Assembly (NCBI GenBank): GCA_024694625.1
Contig: JAILJP010000090.1
Coordinates: 1-57,291 of the forward strand
Direction of reading: 5' to 3'
DNA length: 57,291 nucleotides
Source: Lachnospiraceae bacterium
GTDB lineage: Bacteria; Bacillota; Clostridia; Lachnospirales; Lachnospiraceae
In this document: in pieces, positions 44,041-51,937 of the stretch
Position numbering within the stretch: the first letter of the stretch is position 1
Layout of the letters: every line of letters starts with the position of its first letter
Program-made: the position numbers and the translations under genes
The notes under the pieces: model-generated
Seen by the model: only the letters and a program-made list of their open reading frames with translations
What the model was told of the DNA's origin: nothing
The model's database searches: none

Positions 44041-45243
44041 ATGACGTATCAACAGATGGTAACGAAAATTGAATCTATGCGACGATTTGGAAAGGCCACA
44101 GGACTGGAAGTTTCCACAGCCTTACTTGGGAAATTGGAATATCCGGAGAAAAATATGGATATTATTCATATTGCCGGTACCAACGGAAAAGGTTCAACGG
44201 CAGCTTTTCTGGCCTCTCTTTTAAAGGAGAGTGGCAAACGGGTGGGGTTGTTTACTTCTCCTCACTTGGTTACCTTTCGGGAACGTATTCAAGTAAATGG
44301 AAATTATATCTCCGAAGATGATGTGGTTTTTTGGGGAGAAAAGGTTTTGGAGGCTGCGAGGGGGCTGGAAGTAGATGCCACCATGTTTGATATTGCTTTG
44401 GCCATGGCACTTTTGTACTTTAAAAGTCAAGAGGTTGAGGTTGTGATATTAGAAACGGGTCTTGGCGGACGATTTGATTCTACCCGTGCTCTTTCCGTGG
44501 TACCAAAGGTTAGTGTAATTACAAATATTGGCTTTGATCATACCGCTGTGTTGGGGAATACATTGGAAGAAATCGCGGAAAACAAGGCGGACATTATTCG
44601 AAAAGACACAGTGGCAGTAATCGCAAAGATGGATGAAAAGGCACAAAAGGTGATCGTATCTCACTGTGAAAAACTTTCGGTTCCTTATGTCTTTGCAATG
44701 GATATGGAATTGGATTCTAAATGGGAATTGGGTCTTTTGGGAGATTATCAAAAAGAAAATGCCCAAAATGCTTTGGCTGCTTATGAAAGTTACATGAAGG
44801 GCAAAATGGATCCAGAAGTCATTGCCCTTGGCTTAAAAAATGCCACCCATCCCGGCCGATTGCAAATCATTCAAAAGGATCCTTTGGTTATTGTGGACGG
44901 AGCTCATAATCCTCAGGGGGTATCCGCTTTAAGCAGAAGCTTGAAAGCTCTTTATCCAAAGGAAAAGTTTACGTTTGTGGTAGGGGTTTTGGCTGATAAA
45001 GATTATGGACACATGATGGAAGAGATGCTTCCTTTGGCAAAGGAGTTTGTGACGGTAACTGTAGAGTCCAATCGTGCCCTTCAGGGAGAAGAACTGGCCC
45101 GCTATTTGAGGGAAAGGGGTGCAAAAGCTTATGCAGCATCTTCCATAGAAGACGCCTTTTTGCGTGAACAAACCGGAAAAACAGTAGTATTTGGTTCTCT
45201 TTATTTTGTAGGTGATGTGATACAATATTTTAAGAGTATGTAA
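44041..45243 (+). CDS. folC: Folylpolyglutamate synthase / dihydrofolate synthase
   Basis: A 400-residue Mur-ligase-family enzyme that adds glutamate to folates and, in many bacteria, also makes dihydrofolate. ATP loop IAGTNGKGST, SPHLVTFRERI, LETGLGGRFDST, NIGFDHTAVLG, and VDGAHNPQG at the C-terminal domain are all canonical. Somewhat shorter than average (about 420-430). AAGAGGAAATC precedes the ATG. No other folate gene is adjacent. Whether both activities are present cannot be read from sequence. Confidence 0.93.
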   Translation: MTYQQMVTKIESMRRFGKATGLEVSTALLGKLEYPEKNMDIIHIAGTNGKGSTAAFLASLLKESGKRVGLFTSPHLVTFRERIQVNGNYISEDDVVFWGEKVLEAARGLEVDATMFDIALAMALLYFKSQEVEVVILETGLGGRFDSTRALSVVPKVSVITNIGFDHTAVLGNTLEEIAENKADIIRKDTVAVIAKMDEKAQKVIVSHCEKLSVPYVFAMDMELDSKWELGLLGDYQKENAQNALAAYESYMKGKMDPEVIALGLKNATHPGRLQIIQKDPLVIVDGAHNPQGVSALSRSLKALYPKEKFTFVVGVLADKDYGHMMEEMLPLAKEFVTVTVESNRALQGEELARYLRERGAKAYAASSIEDAFLREQTGKTVVFGSLYFVGDVIQYFKSM

Positions 45244-45309
45244 ATGGTTTTGTAGATTATATTTGTCATTGGTTAAAACAAAGAGGAAAGAAATAAAAGG
45301 AGACAGTTC

Positions 45310-45816
45310 ATGGGGTTTTCGTCAGCAAAAGAGGCTTTGTTTTTCTTGGGATTAACGGAAAAGGCAGGGCGGGAGCAGGTAAAAACTGCCTACAAAGAAC
45401 AGTTGAAAATCTATCATCCCGATGCCAATCCGGGAGGAGATACGCCTTGGCAATATTATGATTTGCAGGCGGCCTACGAATATTTGATGTCTTACTATGA
45501 TGGTCTGGATCGGCTGGCAACGGAGAAAAGTTATGAGGCCAAAGGTGCCTTTTCTTCTGGTCCTACTATTTTTGGAGCCAAAAAGGATTTAAATGATCTG
45601 GCTTTTCACAGAAAGGTTCGGGCAGAACATGTGAAGCAGGAAAGACGCTCCAAAGAACGGGCTCAAAAAGAAAAAGAAAAATTCGAGAAAGAAGTGGAAA
45701 AGTACAAGCAGGATAAGGCTTATGAAGAGGCTATGACAAAGCTTCATGCTAATCGCGCAGCAGAGGTTACGGCACGAATTATTGAGGCTTATTTGAAAGG
45801 AAATAATTCCCAATAG
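45310..45816 (+). CDS. Small J-domain protein
   Basis: A 168-residue protein with an N-terminal J domain (about 5-65) containing the HPD motif in YHPDANPGG, which stimulates DnaK ATPase. The rest is a lysine/glutamate-rich helix, probably coiled coil (about 105-150), with no zinc finger or substrate domain as in DnaJ. GGAG lies before the ATG. It sits between folC and a Fic toxin module but has its own spacing; substrate specificity is unknown. Confidence 0.85.
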   Translation: MGFSSAKEALFFLGLTEKAGREQVKTAYKEQLKIYHPDANPGGDTPWQYYDLQAAYEYLMSYYDGLDRLATEKSYEAKGAFSSGPTIFGAKKDLNDLAFHRKVRAEHVKQERRSKERAQKEKEKFEKEVEKYKQDKAYEEAMTKLHANRAAEVTARIIEAYLKGNNSQ

Positions 45817-45827
45817 TACCTGTTTTG

Positions 45828-45836
45828 TGTTATAAT
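45828..45836 (+). promoter_or_regulatory. Extended -10 promoter of the Fic module
   Basis: TGT followed by TATAAT (45831-45836), 24 nt before the antitoxin ATG; no good -35, so an extended -10 promoter is assumed. Confidence 0.55.
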
Positions 45837-45860
45837 ATAGGTGTTTAGGAGGCAGATGAA

Positions 45861-46037
45861 ATGACCAATTCACAAGCATGGGACTTTGCAATCGGCATGA
45901 TTGGTGTGGACGGTTTACAGCCCACAGAAGAGTTCAGAGATTTGATTGAAAAAGAAAAACGTGGTGAAGTCACCATGGAAGAAGCAAAGATGTTTTTGGA
46001 TAAGAAGTATAAGATGAGAGAGACATTGAATGCGTGA
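45861..46037 (+). CDS. VbhA-like antitoxin of a Fic module
   Basis: A 58-residue protein directly before and overlapping fic by 8 nt. It has the layout of class I Fic antitoxins: an inhibitory helix (about 5-20) followed by a short helical tail with GEVTMEEAKMFL. The canonical inhibitory motif (S/T)xxxE(G/N) is not exact; the aligned stretch reads MIGVDG, with Asp for the blocking Glu and no Ser/Thr. AGGAGG precedes the ATG. It should bind the Fic protein and block its ATP site. Confidence 0.8.
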   Translation: MTNSQAWDFAIGMIGVDGLQPTEEFRDLIEKEKRGEVTMEEAKMFLDKKYKMRETLNA

Positions 46038-46647
46038 TCCATATCTTTATAAGAACACCAACGTTCTGATTAATAAATTTCATATAAAAGACCAATCCTT
46101 TTTGCAAGATGCAGAGGCGGATTATGTGGTCTTTCGATTAAAAGAATTAGCCCTTCATCCCATGAAGGGCTCTTATGATTCTAGGCACTTTTTAAAGATG
46201 CACGAATTCATCTTTCAAGATCTTTTTGAGTGGGCGGGGCAGGTGCGCACCGTTCCTATTTACAAAGAGGAGGAAGTCTTGGGTGGGATGTCCATAGAGT
46301 ATTCCCAGCCTGAGGAGATTCGTGGGGATTTGGAGACTGTGCTTTGGGACATTCCCGATCGGGACTGGGCTCATATGAGTCGGGAGGCTATTCGGGATCA
46401 GCTCAGTGATACGGTGGCGGCCCTTTGGAAGATTCATCCCTTCAGGGAAGGAAATACCCGAACCACCATTACCTTTTGCTGTCAGTATGCAGACGAGTTT
46501 GGTTTTCATATTAACCGCAAGCTCTTTGAAGACAATGCAGCTTACGTACGTACTGCATTGGTGGCTTACAACGCTTACTTTTCCGATGGCTGTGATTTTT
46601 CTAAGAAAGAATACTTGCGCCGTATCGTAGGGGATGCATTGGAATAA
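46030..46647 (+). CDS. fic: Fic-domain protein (AMP-transferase toxin)
   Basis: A 205-residue Fic protein transferring AMP (or another NMP) to a target hydroxyl. The active-site loop HPFREGNTR is intact (HxFx(D/E)GN(G/K)R with T at the G/K position). The flap region and HEFIFQDLFEWAGQVR are typical. It overlaps the antitoxin gene by 8 nt, consistent with a coupled toxin-antitoxin pair. Class I Fic toxins often modify gyrase and topoisomerase IV; the target here is unknown. Confidence 0.92.
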   Translation: MRDPYLYKNTNVLINKFHIKDQSFLQDAEADYVVFRLKELALHPMKGSYDSRHFLKMHEFIFQDLFEWAGQVRTVPIYKEEEVLGGMSIEYSQPEEIRGDLETVLWDIPDRDWAHMSREAIRDQLSDTVAALWKIHPFREGNTRTTITFCCQYADEFGFHINRKLFEDNAAYVRTALVAYNAYFSDGCDFSKKEYLRRIVGDALE

Positions 46648-46690
46648 AAATAAATATTTGGAGAAGCTTTAAACTTTTTAAAATTAAATA

Positions 46691-46719
46691 TTGACAAATT
46701 AAATTGCACGCAATATAAT
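46691..46719 (+). promoter_or_regulatory. Strong promoter with OhrR/MarR-like operator before gpx
   Basis: TTGACA (46691-46696), 17 nt, TATAAT (46714-46719), a consensus sigma-A promoter. Between the boxes lies ATTGC-AC-GCAAT (46703-46714), embedded in AATTAAATTGCACGCAATAT, which resembles organic-peroxide regulator (OhrR) operators. Its position would block polymerase. Confidence 0.75.
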
Positions 46720-46746
46720 ACAGACAACGAGGAAAATATACGAGAA

Positions 46747-46891
46747 AGAAAAACAAGACGTGATGCTTGCATCTAAGAATTGTTTTTCTGACGAGTGCAT
46801 TTGACGACTGTCAAATGCTTCTAGAAATACGAAGTATTTCTAGAAGATATTTTCAAAGGAAAAATTTTCGGAGAAATACGAAGTATTTCTA
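46747..46891 (+). other. Hairpin array in the gpx leader
   Basis: Four stem-loops in series in a roughly 215-nt leader. H1: 46747-46789 (AGAAAAACAA/TTGTTTTTCT with inner GATGC/GCATC). H2: 46797-46818 (GCATTTGAC/GTCAAATGC). H3: 46818-46846 (CTTCTAGAAATAC-GAA, 13-bp stem). H4: 46873-46891, a shorter copy of H3. H3 and H4 share GAAATACGAAGTATTTC and the downstream TAGAAGATATTTT. None has a terminator T-run. Confidence 0.7.
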
Positions 46892-46942
46892 GAAGATATT
46901 TTAAAAAGAAGATTTTTGGAATTAAAACGGAGGATATTTATT

Positions 46943-47488
46943 ATGGCAAGCATTTATGATTTTTCATTACCTAAGACAGATGGAAGTGAGTTGAACTTAG
47001 CTGACAACAAAGGAAAGGTTATGCTCATTGTTAACACAGCGACAGGTTGTGGTTTTACCCCTCACTATGAGCCTATCGAAAAGATGTATGAGGCATATCA
47101 TGATCAGGGATTTGAAGTAATCGATGTTCCCTGCAACCAGTTCGCAGGACAGACTCCCGGTACAGATGAAGAAATTCATGAATTCTGCCAGTTAAAATAC
47201 AACACTCAGTTTGAACAGATGAAAAAGTCTGATATCAACGGTGAGAACGAGCTTCCCCTTTATACTTATTTGAAGTCTCAGAAGGGATTTGAAGGATTTG
47301 GAAAAGGAGCAAAGGCGCTTGCTATGAGCGTTATGCTGAAAAAGATTGATAAGAATTACAAAGAAAATCCTGATATCAAATGGAACTTCACAAAGTTTGT
47401 AGTAGACCGTGACGGAAATGTAGTTGCACGTTTTGAGCCTACCGCAGATATGAGTGAAGTTGAAGCTTGCGTAAAATCATTACTTTAA
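46943..47488 (+). CDS. gpx: Glutathione peroxidase-like thiol peroxidase
   Basis: A 181-residue peroxidase of the GPx fold. The peroxidatic residue is cysteine (TATGCGFT), with the catalytic partners Q in PCNQFAGQ and W in KWNFTKF. In bacteria these enzymes usually reduce hydroperoxides with thioredoxin. CGGAGG lies 9 nt before the ATG at 46943. It is monocistronic, with a strong promoter, a regulator-like palindrome and a structured leader, consistent with stress control. No ohrR-type gene is in the window. Confidence 0.92.
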   Translation: MASIYDFSLPKTDGSELNLADNKGKVMLIVNTATGCGFTPHYEPIEKMYEAYHDQGFEVIDVPCNQFAGQTPGTDEEIHEFCQLKYNTQFEQMKKSDINGENELPLYTYLKSQKGFEGFGKGAKALAMSVMLKKIDKNYKENPDIKWNFTKFVVDRDGNVVARFEPTADMSEVEACVKSLL

Positions 47489-47528
47489 TCATTATCGTTT
47501 ATTTGTTACATCATACATTATTTCTCTG

Positions 47529-47564
47529 AAAAAGGGTCAGTTCCATTGGAATTGACTCTTTTTC
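47529..47564 (+). terminator. Terminator after gpx
   Basis: AAAAGGGTCAGTTC pairs (with G-U wobbles) with GAATTGACTCTTTT and is followed by T-rich sequence. Confidence 0.8.
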
Positions 47565-47578
47565 TTTTCCGTTTTTTT

Positions 47579-47602
47579 TGCTAGAATGATTGAGGTTGTG
47601 AA
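47579..47602 (+). promoter_or_regulatory. Extended -10 promoter of the HAD gene
   Basis: TGC followed by TAGAAT (47582-47587), just after the gpx terminator. GTTGTGAA begins 8 nt after the -10 box. Confidence 0.6.
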
Positions 47603-47618
47603 ATAGAAAGAGAAACAT

Positions 47619-48410
47619 ATGAAAGATAGAAAAATCGTATTTTTTGATATTGACGGTACCCTGTGGGATGAGAACAATCGGATTCCCCAAAGTACCAAAG
47701 AAGCTATAAAAAAATTAAGAGAAAACGGACATTTGGCCTTTATTAATACGGGAAGAAGCCGCTCCTTTGTGCGAAATCCAAAACTGTTTCATCTAGGCTT
47801 TGATGGTATTGTATCCGGTTGCGGAACCAGAGTGGAATATGATGGGAATGTGATTTTTTATTACAAACTGGATACCAAGCTGGCTGAGCGTACGATAAAC
47901 AAAGTCCGTGAATTTGATTTTCGTCCCATTTTGGAAGGGGTAGATTATTTGTACATGGACGAGGTTGATTTCCCTGTAGGGGATTTTTACGGAGATAAGC
48001 TTCGGGAAGAGATGGGAAAGGATTTGCTTTCCATCGAAGATACCTGGGGTGAGTGGGAGATTTCTAAACTTTCCTGCGCTACACCTCCGGAGCAGATTGA
48101 AAACTGCTATGAAGCCGTAAAGGATGACTTTGATTTTATGGTGCATTCTCCCACAGTAGTGGAAATGGTTCCAAAGGGTTTTCATAAAGGCGTTGGCATC
48201 AAAAAGGTATGTGAACTTTTGGGTGTTCCCGAGGAAAACACCTTTGCAATTGGAGACAGCATCAATGATTTGGAAATGCTGGAGGCTGCAGGGGTGAGCA
48301 TTTGTATGGGCAACGGTACCGACAATGCAAAGGAAGCTGCAGATTATGTGACTACGGACTTGTTTGATGACGGTATTAAAAACGCTTTAGAGCATTTTTC
48401 ATTGATTTAA
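47619..48410 (+). CDS. Cof-type HAD family phosphatase
   Basis: A 263-residue HAD hydrolase of subclass IIB. Motif I FFDIDGTLWD (nucleophile and acid Asp), motif II INTGRSR, motif III Lys in the C-terminal half and motif IV GDSINDLEML are all present. Such enzymes dephosphorylate sugar phosphates, flavin or nucleotide phosphates; the cap domain does not tell which. A weak ribosome binding site (AAAGAG) precedes the ATG. The YfbR-like gene follows 36 nt later. Confidence 0.9.
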   Translation: MKDRKIVFFDIDGTLWDENNRIPQSTKEAIKKLRENGHLAFINTGRSRSFVRNPKLFHLGFDGIVSGCGTRVEYDGNVIFYYKLDTKLAERTINKVREFDFRPILEGVDYLYMDEVDFPVGDFYGDKLREEMGKDLLSIEDTWGEWEISKLSCATPPEQIENCYEAVKDDFDFMVHSPTVVEMVPKGFHKGVGIKKVCELLGVPEENTFAIGDSINDLEMLEAAGVSICMGNGTDNAKEAADYVTTDLFDDGIKNALEHFSLI

Positions 48411-48446
48411 AACAGATGAATGTTAGGAGATTGAGGGGAAGATATT

Positions 48447-49046
48447 ATGAGAGAGACACATAATTTTTTTGCTTTACTTTCAAGACAAAAATATATTAAT
48501 CGTTGGGCGTTGATGCGTAATGACAGAGAGGAATCTTTGGCGGAACATTCTTATGAAGTTTCTATGATTGCCCATTCTCTTTGCGTTATCGCAAATACCC
48601 GCTATGGAAAGCATTTAGACGCCAACAAGGCAGCGGTGATTGGACTATATCACGATGCATCGGAGATTATTACGGGAGATATGCCCACTCCGGTAAAGTA
48701 TTACAGCGAGGAGATTCGTGATGCATACAAAAAGGTGGAAGCGGTGGCAGAAAGCAAGCTTTTGATGAAACTGCCTTCCGATATGCGACCAAACTATGAG
48801 GAAGTATTTCGAAGTTCCGATGACGAAGACGAAATCTATATGCGCCGTCTGGTGAAGGCTGCAGATAAGATTTCTGCATATATCAAAACAATTGAAGAAG
48901 AAAAATCCGGAAATACGGAGTTTAAAACTGCAAAAATCAGTACAGAAAAAGCATTGCAAAAGCTGGTAGGTGAATTACCGGAGGTAAATGATTTTATTGA
49001 GGAATTCTTGCCGGCTTACGGAAAGACTTTGGATGAATTGTCATAG
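48447..49046 (+). CDS. yfbR: 5'-deoxynucleotidase, YfbR-like HD protein
   Basis: A 199-residue HD-domain phosphohydrolase. LAEHSYEVSMIAH, LYHDASEIITGDMPTPVKYY and the late D in KAADKISAYI provide the metal ligands and match E. coli YfbR, which removes phosphate from dNMPs. Length is the same as YfbR. GAGGGGAAG precedes the ATG. It is followed by a PurF-like gene (42 nt), possibly reflecting nucleotide metabolism, though the purF copy is atypical. Confidence 0.9.
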   Translation: MRETHNFFALLSRQKYINRWALMRNDREESLAEHSYEVSMIAHSLCVIANTRYGKHLDANKAAVIGLYHDASEIITGDMPTPVKYYSEEIRDAYKKVEAVAESKLLMKLPSDMRPNYEEVFRSSDDEDEIYMRRLVKAADKISAYIKTIEEEKSGNTEFKTAKISTEKALQKLVGELPEVNDFIEEFLPAYGKTLDELS

Positions 49047-49088
49047 GACATTTTTCATAAAGTAAAAAGAAAGAAGAGGAAATACAAC

Positions 49089-50504
49089 ATGGGTGGATTT
49101 TTTGCATCTGCACTAAAGGAAGACTGCGTTTTTGATTTATTTTTTGGAACGGATTACCATTCTCACTTGGGAACCCGTCGTGCCGGTATGGCGGTGTACG
49201 GAAAAAGTGGATTTAACCGTGCCATTCACAGCATCGAAAACAGCCCTTTTCGAACCAAGTTCGAGGATGATGTAAATGAAATGGAAGGAAATATGGGAAT
49301 CGGATGTATTTCCGATTATGAGCCCCAGCCTTTGATTGTACGATCTCATCATGGTACCTATGCCATTACAACAGTGGGACGTATTAACAATACCGCAAAA
49401 CTTGTAGAACATGTTTTGAACCGACCGGGAAATCATTTCTTGGAGATGAGCGGTGGTGATATCAATGCCACAGAATTGGTGGCAGCCATGATCAATGAAA
49501 AGGACAATCTGGTAGAGGGTATTCGATATGCCCAGGAGCAGATTGACGGATCCATGACAATGATGCTTTTGACCCCGAAGGGGATTTATCTGGCCAGAGA
49601 TAAGATGGGACGAACCCCTCTTGCCGTTGGAAAAAAGGATGAGGGATTCTGCGCCAGCTTTGAGGCCTTTGCTTACTTGAATCTGGGATATGAAGATTAC
49701 AAAGAATTAGGACCTGGAGAAATCTGCGTTATGACACCGGAGGGAGTGACCACTTTGGCACAGCCCGGAAAGAAGATGAAGATTTGTACCTTCCTTTGGG
49801 TGTATTACGGTTATCCGGCGTCTTCCTATGAAGGCGTTTCTGTAGAGGGAATGCGTACCCGATGCGGTTCTTTGTTGGCAAAAAGAGACAAAATGACCAT
49901 TGATGATATTGACGCGGTTGCAGGTGTACCGGATTCCGGAACAGCCCATGCCGTAGGTTATGCCAATGAGTCCGGCGTACCTTTTTCCAGACCGTTTATT
50001 AAGTATACGCCGACCTGGCCTCGTTCCTTTATGCCCACGATGCAGACAAAGCGTGATTTGATTGCAAAGATGAAACTGATTCCTGTTCACGAACTCATTG
50101 ACAATAAGCGTTTGCTTTTGATTGATGACTCTATTGTTCGAGGAACCCAGCTTCGTGAGACAACGGAATTTTTGTACCATAGCGGAGCAAAGGAAGTCCA
50201 TGTGCGTCCTGCCTGCCCGCCTTTGTTGTTTGGATGTAAATATATTAATTTCTCCCGTTCCACTTCAGAGATGGAGCTGATTGCCCGTCGTGTGATTGCA
50301 AGAGAAGAGGGAGAAGAGGTGGCAAGAGATATTCTTACAGATTATGCCAACCCCGACAGCGACAGATATCATAAGATGTTGGAAGAGATTAACAAAGAGA
50401 TGGGATTTACCTCTTTGCGTTACAATCGTTTGGATGATATGTTGGAGTCCGTTGGTATTGATAAAGATTGTCTTTGCACCTATTGTTGGGATGGAGAAGA
50501 ATAA
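49089..50504 (+). CDS. Amidophosphoribosyltransferase-like protein lacking the catalytic cysteine
   Basis: A 471-residue PurF homologue: class II glutaminase fold (1-240) followed by a phosphoribosyltransferase domain with the PRPP loop LLLIDDSIVRGTQ. Authentic PurF begins with Cys1 (CGI.G) after Met removal; this protein begins MGGFFA, so the nucleophile for glutamine hydrolysis is absent, while downstream segments (HLGTRRAGMA, ARDKMGRTPL) are kept. CPPLLFGCKY and CLCTYCW resemble cluster-ligand cysteines of Bacillus-type PurF. No other purine genes are near. It may use free ammonia or have another role. Confidence 0.85.
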   Translation: MGGFFASALKEDCVFDLFFGTDYHSHLGTRRAGMAVYGKSGFNRAIHSIENSPFRTKFEDDVNEMEGNMGIGCISDYEPQPLIVRSHHGTYAITTVGRINNTAKLVEHVLNRPGNHFLEMSGGDINATELVAAMINEKDNLVEGIRYAQEQIDGSMTMMLLTPKGIYLARDKMGRTPLAVGKKDEGFCASFEAFAYLNLGYEDYKELGPGEICVMTPEGVTTLAQPGKKMKICTFLWVYYGYPASSYEGVSVEGMRTRCGSLLAKRDKMTIDDIDAVAGVPDSGTAHAVGYANESGVPFSRPFIKYTPTWPRSFMPTMQTKRDLIAKMKLIPVHELIDNKRLLLIDDSIVRGTQLRETTEFLYHSGAKEVHVRPACPPLLFGCKYINFSRSTSEMELIARRVIAREEGEEVARDILTDYANPDSDRYHKMLEEINKEMGFTSLRYNRLDDMLESVGIDKDCLCTYCWDGEE

Positions 50505-50509
50505 TTAGT

Positions 50510-51295
50510 ATGCTGAATCAGTTTTCTAGAACAGAACTTTTATATGGAAAAGAAGCCATGGAGGTACTGGCTGACGCTCGGGTTTGTGTCTTTGGTGTCG
50601 GCGGTGTAGGAGGCTTTACTGTAGAGGCTTTAGTACGAAGCGGAGTAGGTCATATTGAACTGGTGGATGACGATAAGGTTTGTCTGACCAATCTGAATCG
50701 CCAGATTATTGCAACCAGAAAAACAGTTGGAAAATACAAAGTGGATGTTATGGAAGAAAGAATCCATGACATTAATCCTGACTGTGAAGTGGTAAAGCAT
50801 CAGTGTTTTTATTTGCCGGAAACCAGAGAACAGTTTGATTTTGCAAAATATGATTATGTAGTGGATGCGGTGGATACGGTAACTGCCAAGATTGATATTA
50901 TTATGCAGTGTAAAGAGCACGGTGTACCTGTTATCAGTGCTATGGGAGCCGGTAATAAGACACAGCCGTCTAAGATGGAAGTGGCAGATATTTATAAGAC
51001 ATCCATGTGTCCATTGGCAAAGGTGATGCGTAGAGAACTAAAAAAACGTGGAGTAAAGAGTCTTAAAGTTGTGTATTCCAGGGAAAAGGTTCTTCGCCCC
51101 ATTAATGATATGGCGATTTCTTGCAGAACCAATTGTATCTGCCCGCCGGGAGCTGCACATAAGTGTACGGAGAGGAGAGATATTCCGGGAAGCACAGCTT
51201 TTGTTCCAAGTGTGTCAGGGTTAATTATTGCTGGTGAGGTGATTAATGATTTAACAAGGGACGCTTTTGAAAAAGCCAGAAGTGGAATGGAATAG
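50510..51295 (+). CDS. tcdA: tRNA threonylcarbamoyladenosine dehydratase
   Basis: A 261-residue E1-like enzyme (TcdA/CsdL) that cyclises t6A37 in tRNAs using ATP. Nucleotide-binding loop VFGVGGVGG, LVDDDKVCLTNLNRQ, DAVDTVTAK, and the insertion AGNKTQPSKMEVADIYKTSMCPLAKVMRR are characteristic. The ATG at 50510 is 5 nt after the previous stop; an earlier start at 50468 lies inside that gene. Closest ribosome binding site is GGAG 13 nt upstream, so coupling is likely. Confidence 0.92.
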   Translation: MLNQFSRTELLYGKEAMEVLADARVCVFGVGGVGGFTVEALVRSGVGHIELVDDDKVCLTNLNRQIIATRKTVGKYKVDVMEERIHDINPDCEVVKHQCFYLPETREQFDFAKYDYVVDAVDTVTAKIDIIMQCKEHGVPVISAMGAGNKTQPSKMEVADIYKTSMCPLAKVMRRELKKRGVKSLKVVYSREKVLRPINDMAISCRTNCICPPGAAHKCTERRDIPGSTAFVPSVSGLIIAGEVINDLTRDAFEKARSGME

Positions 51296-51369
51296 TTTTT
51301 GAAAGGTGTATCACTTTTTGCGAGAAATCCGAATGAATTTTTTATGTGGCATTTCAGATAGGAAAGAGA

Positions 51370-51392
51370 TATAATGATTAATGTTGTGAGTG
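51370..51392 (+). promoter_or_regulatory. Promoter of the small membrane protein gene
   Basis: TATAAT (51370-51375), weak -35 (TGGCAT, 17 nt upstream). GTTGTGAGTGAAG begins 8 nt after the -10, matching the tRNA promoters. Confidence 0.6.
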
Positions 51393-51424
51393 AAGCTTGC
51401 AATATAAAAAAGTGAGGTTATATT

Positions 51425-51679
51425 ATGAGTCAGGCGAAAGTTGATTACAAAAAAGAACAAAAGAAAAATATGAAAAAAACCGTACGTAATCGTAAGATTC
51501 GAAATATAGTTACTACTTTGGTATTGGTTTTGGTTGCAGCAGGAATGTTAGGTTGGCTGGGCTATTCCGGATACAATAGTTATCAGGCTTCCAAAGAAGA
51601 AGAGCCCAAAGAATCTTTGGCTGTTAATTTGGATTCCATCTCAGATTACTTGTCAGGACTTACTTCTGAAGAGGAGTAA
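51425..51679 (+). CDS. Small single-pass membrane protein
   Basis: An 84-residue protein. A basic N-terminus rich in lysine (1-27) is followed by one TM helix (about 28-50, IVTTLVLVLVAAGMLGWLGY) and an acidic tail (EEEPKES, TSEEE), so the tail should face outside. I do not recognise a family. GTGAGG lies upstream of the ATG. It has its own promoter with a tRNA-like start region and its own terminator. Confidence 0.75.
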   Translation: MSQAKVDYKKEQKKNMKKTVRNRKIRNIVTTLVLVLVAAGMLGWLGYSGYNSYQASKEEEPKESLAVNLDSISDYLSGLTSEEE

Positions 51680-51686
51680 AATAAAG

Positions 51687-51721
51687 TAAAAATGACCGTA
51701 AAAAGCGGGTCAGAATTTTTA
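51687..51721 (+). terminator. Terminator of the small membrane protein gene
   Basis: TGACC pairs with GGTCA inside A- and T-rich flanks. Confidence 0.65.
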
Positions 51722-51743
51722 CTAAAAAAATCGAAAAAAAGTG

Positions 51744-51772
51744 TTGACAAACAATTACACTTTGGATAGAAT
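51744..51772 (+). promoter_or_regulatory. Promoter of tRNA-Gly
   Basis: TTGACA (51744-51749), 17 nt, TAGAAT (51767-51772), then GTTGTGAGCGAG starting 8 nt later. Confidence 0.85.
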
Positions 51773-51814
51773 AGTTTTTGTTGTGAGCGAGATAAGCAAG
51801 CGACGAAAACTTAT

Positions 51815-51887
51815 GCGACAGTGGCGTAGTTGGTAACGCGCGACCTTGCCAAGGTCGAGACCGCGGGTTCGAGCCCCGTCTGTCGCT
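51815..51887 (+). tRNA. tRNA-Gly (GCC)
   Basis: 73 nt, no encoded CCA. Acceptor GCGACAG/CTGTCGC, D arm GCGT/ACGC, anticodon stem CGACC/GGTCG with loop TTGCCAA (anticodon GCC), T loop TTCGAGC, discriminator T. Confidence 0.96.
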
Positions 51888-51901
51888 CTTCTAAAACAAA
51901 G

Positions 51902-51933
51902 AAAGCCATCCTTTATAGGATGGCTTTTTTGTT
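51902..51933 (+). terminator. tRNA-Gly terminator
   Basis: AAGCCATCC-TTTATA-GGATGGCTT followed by a T-run. Confidence 0.9.
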
Positions 51934-51937
51934 TTAC

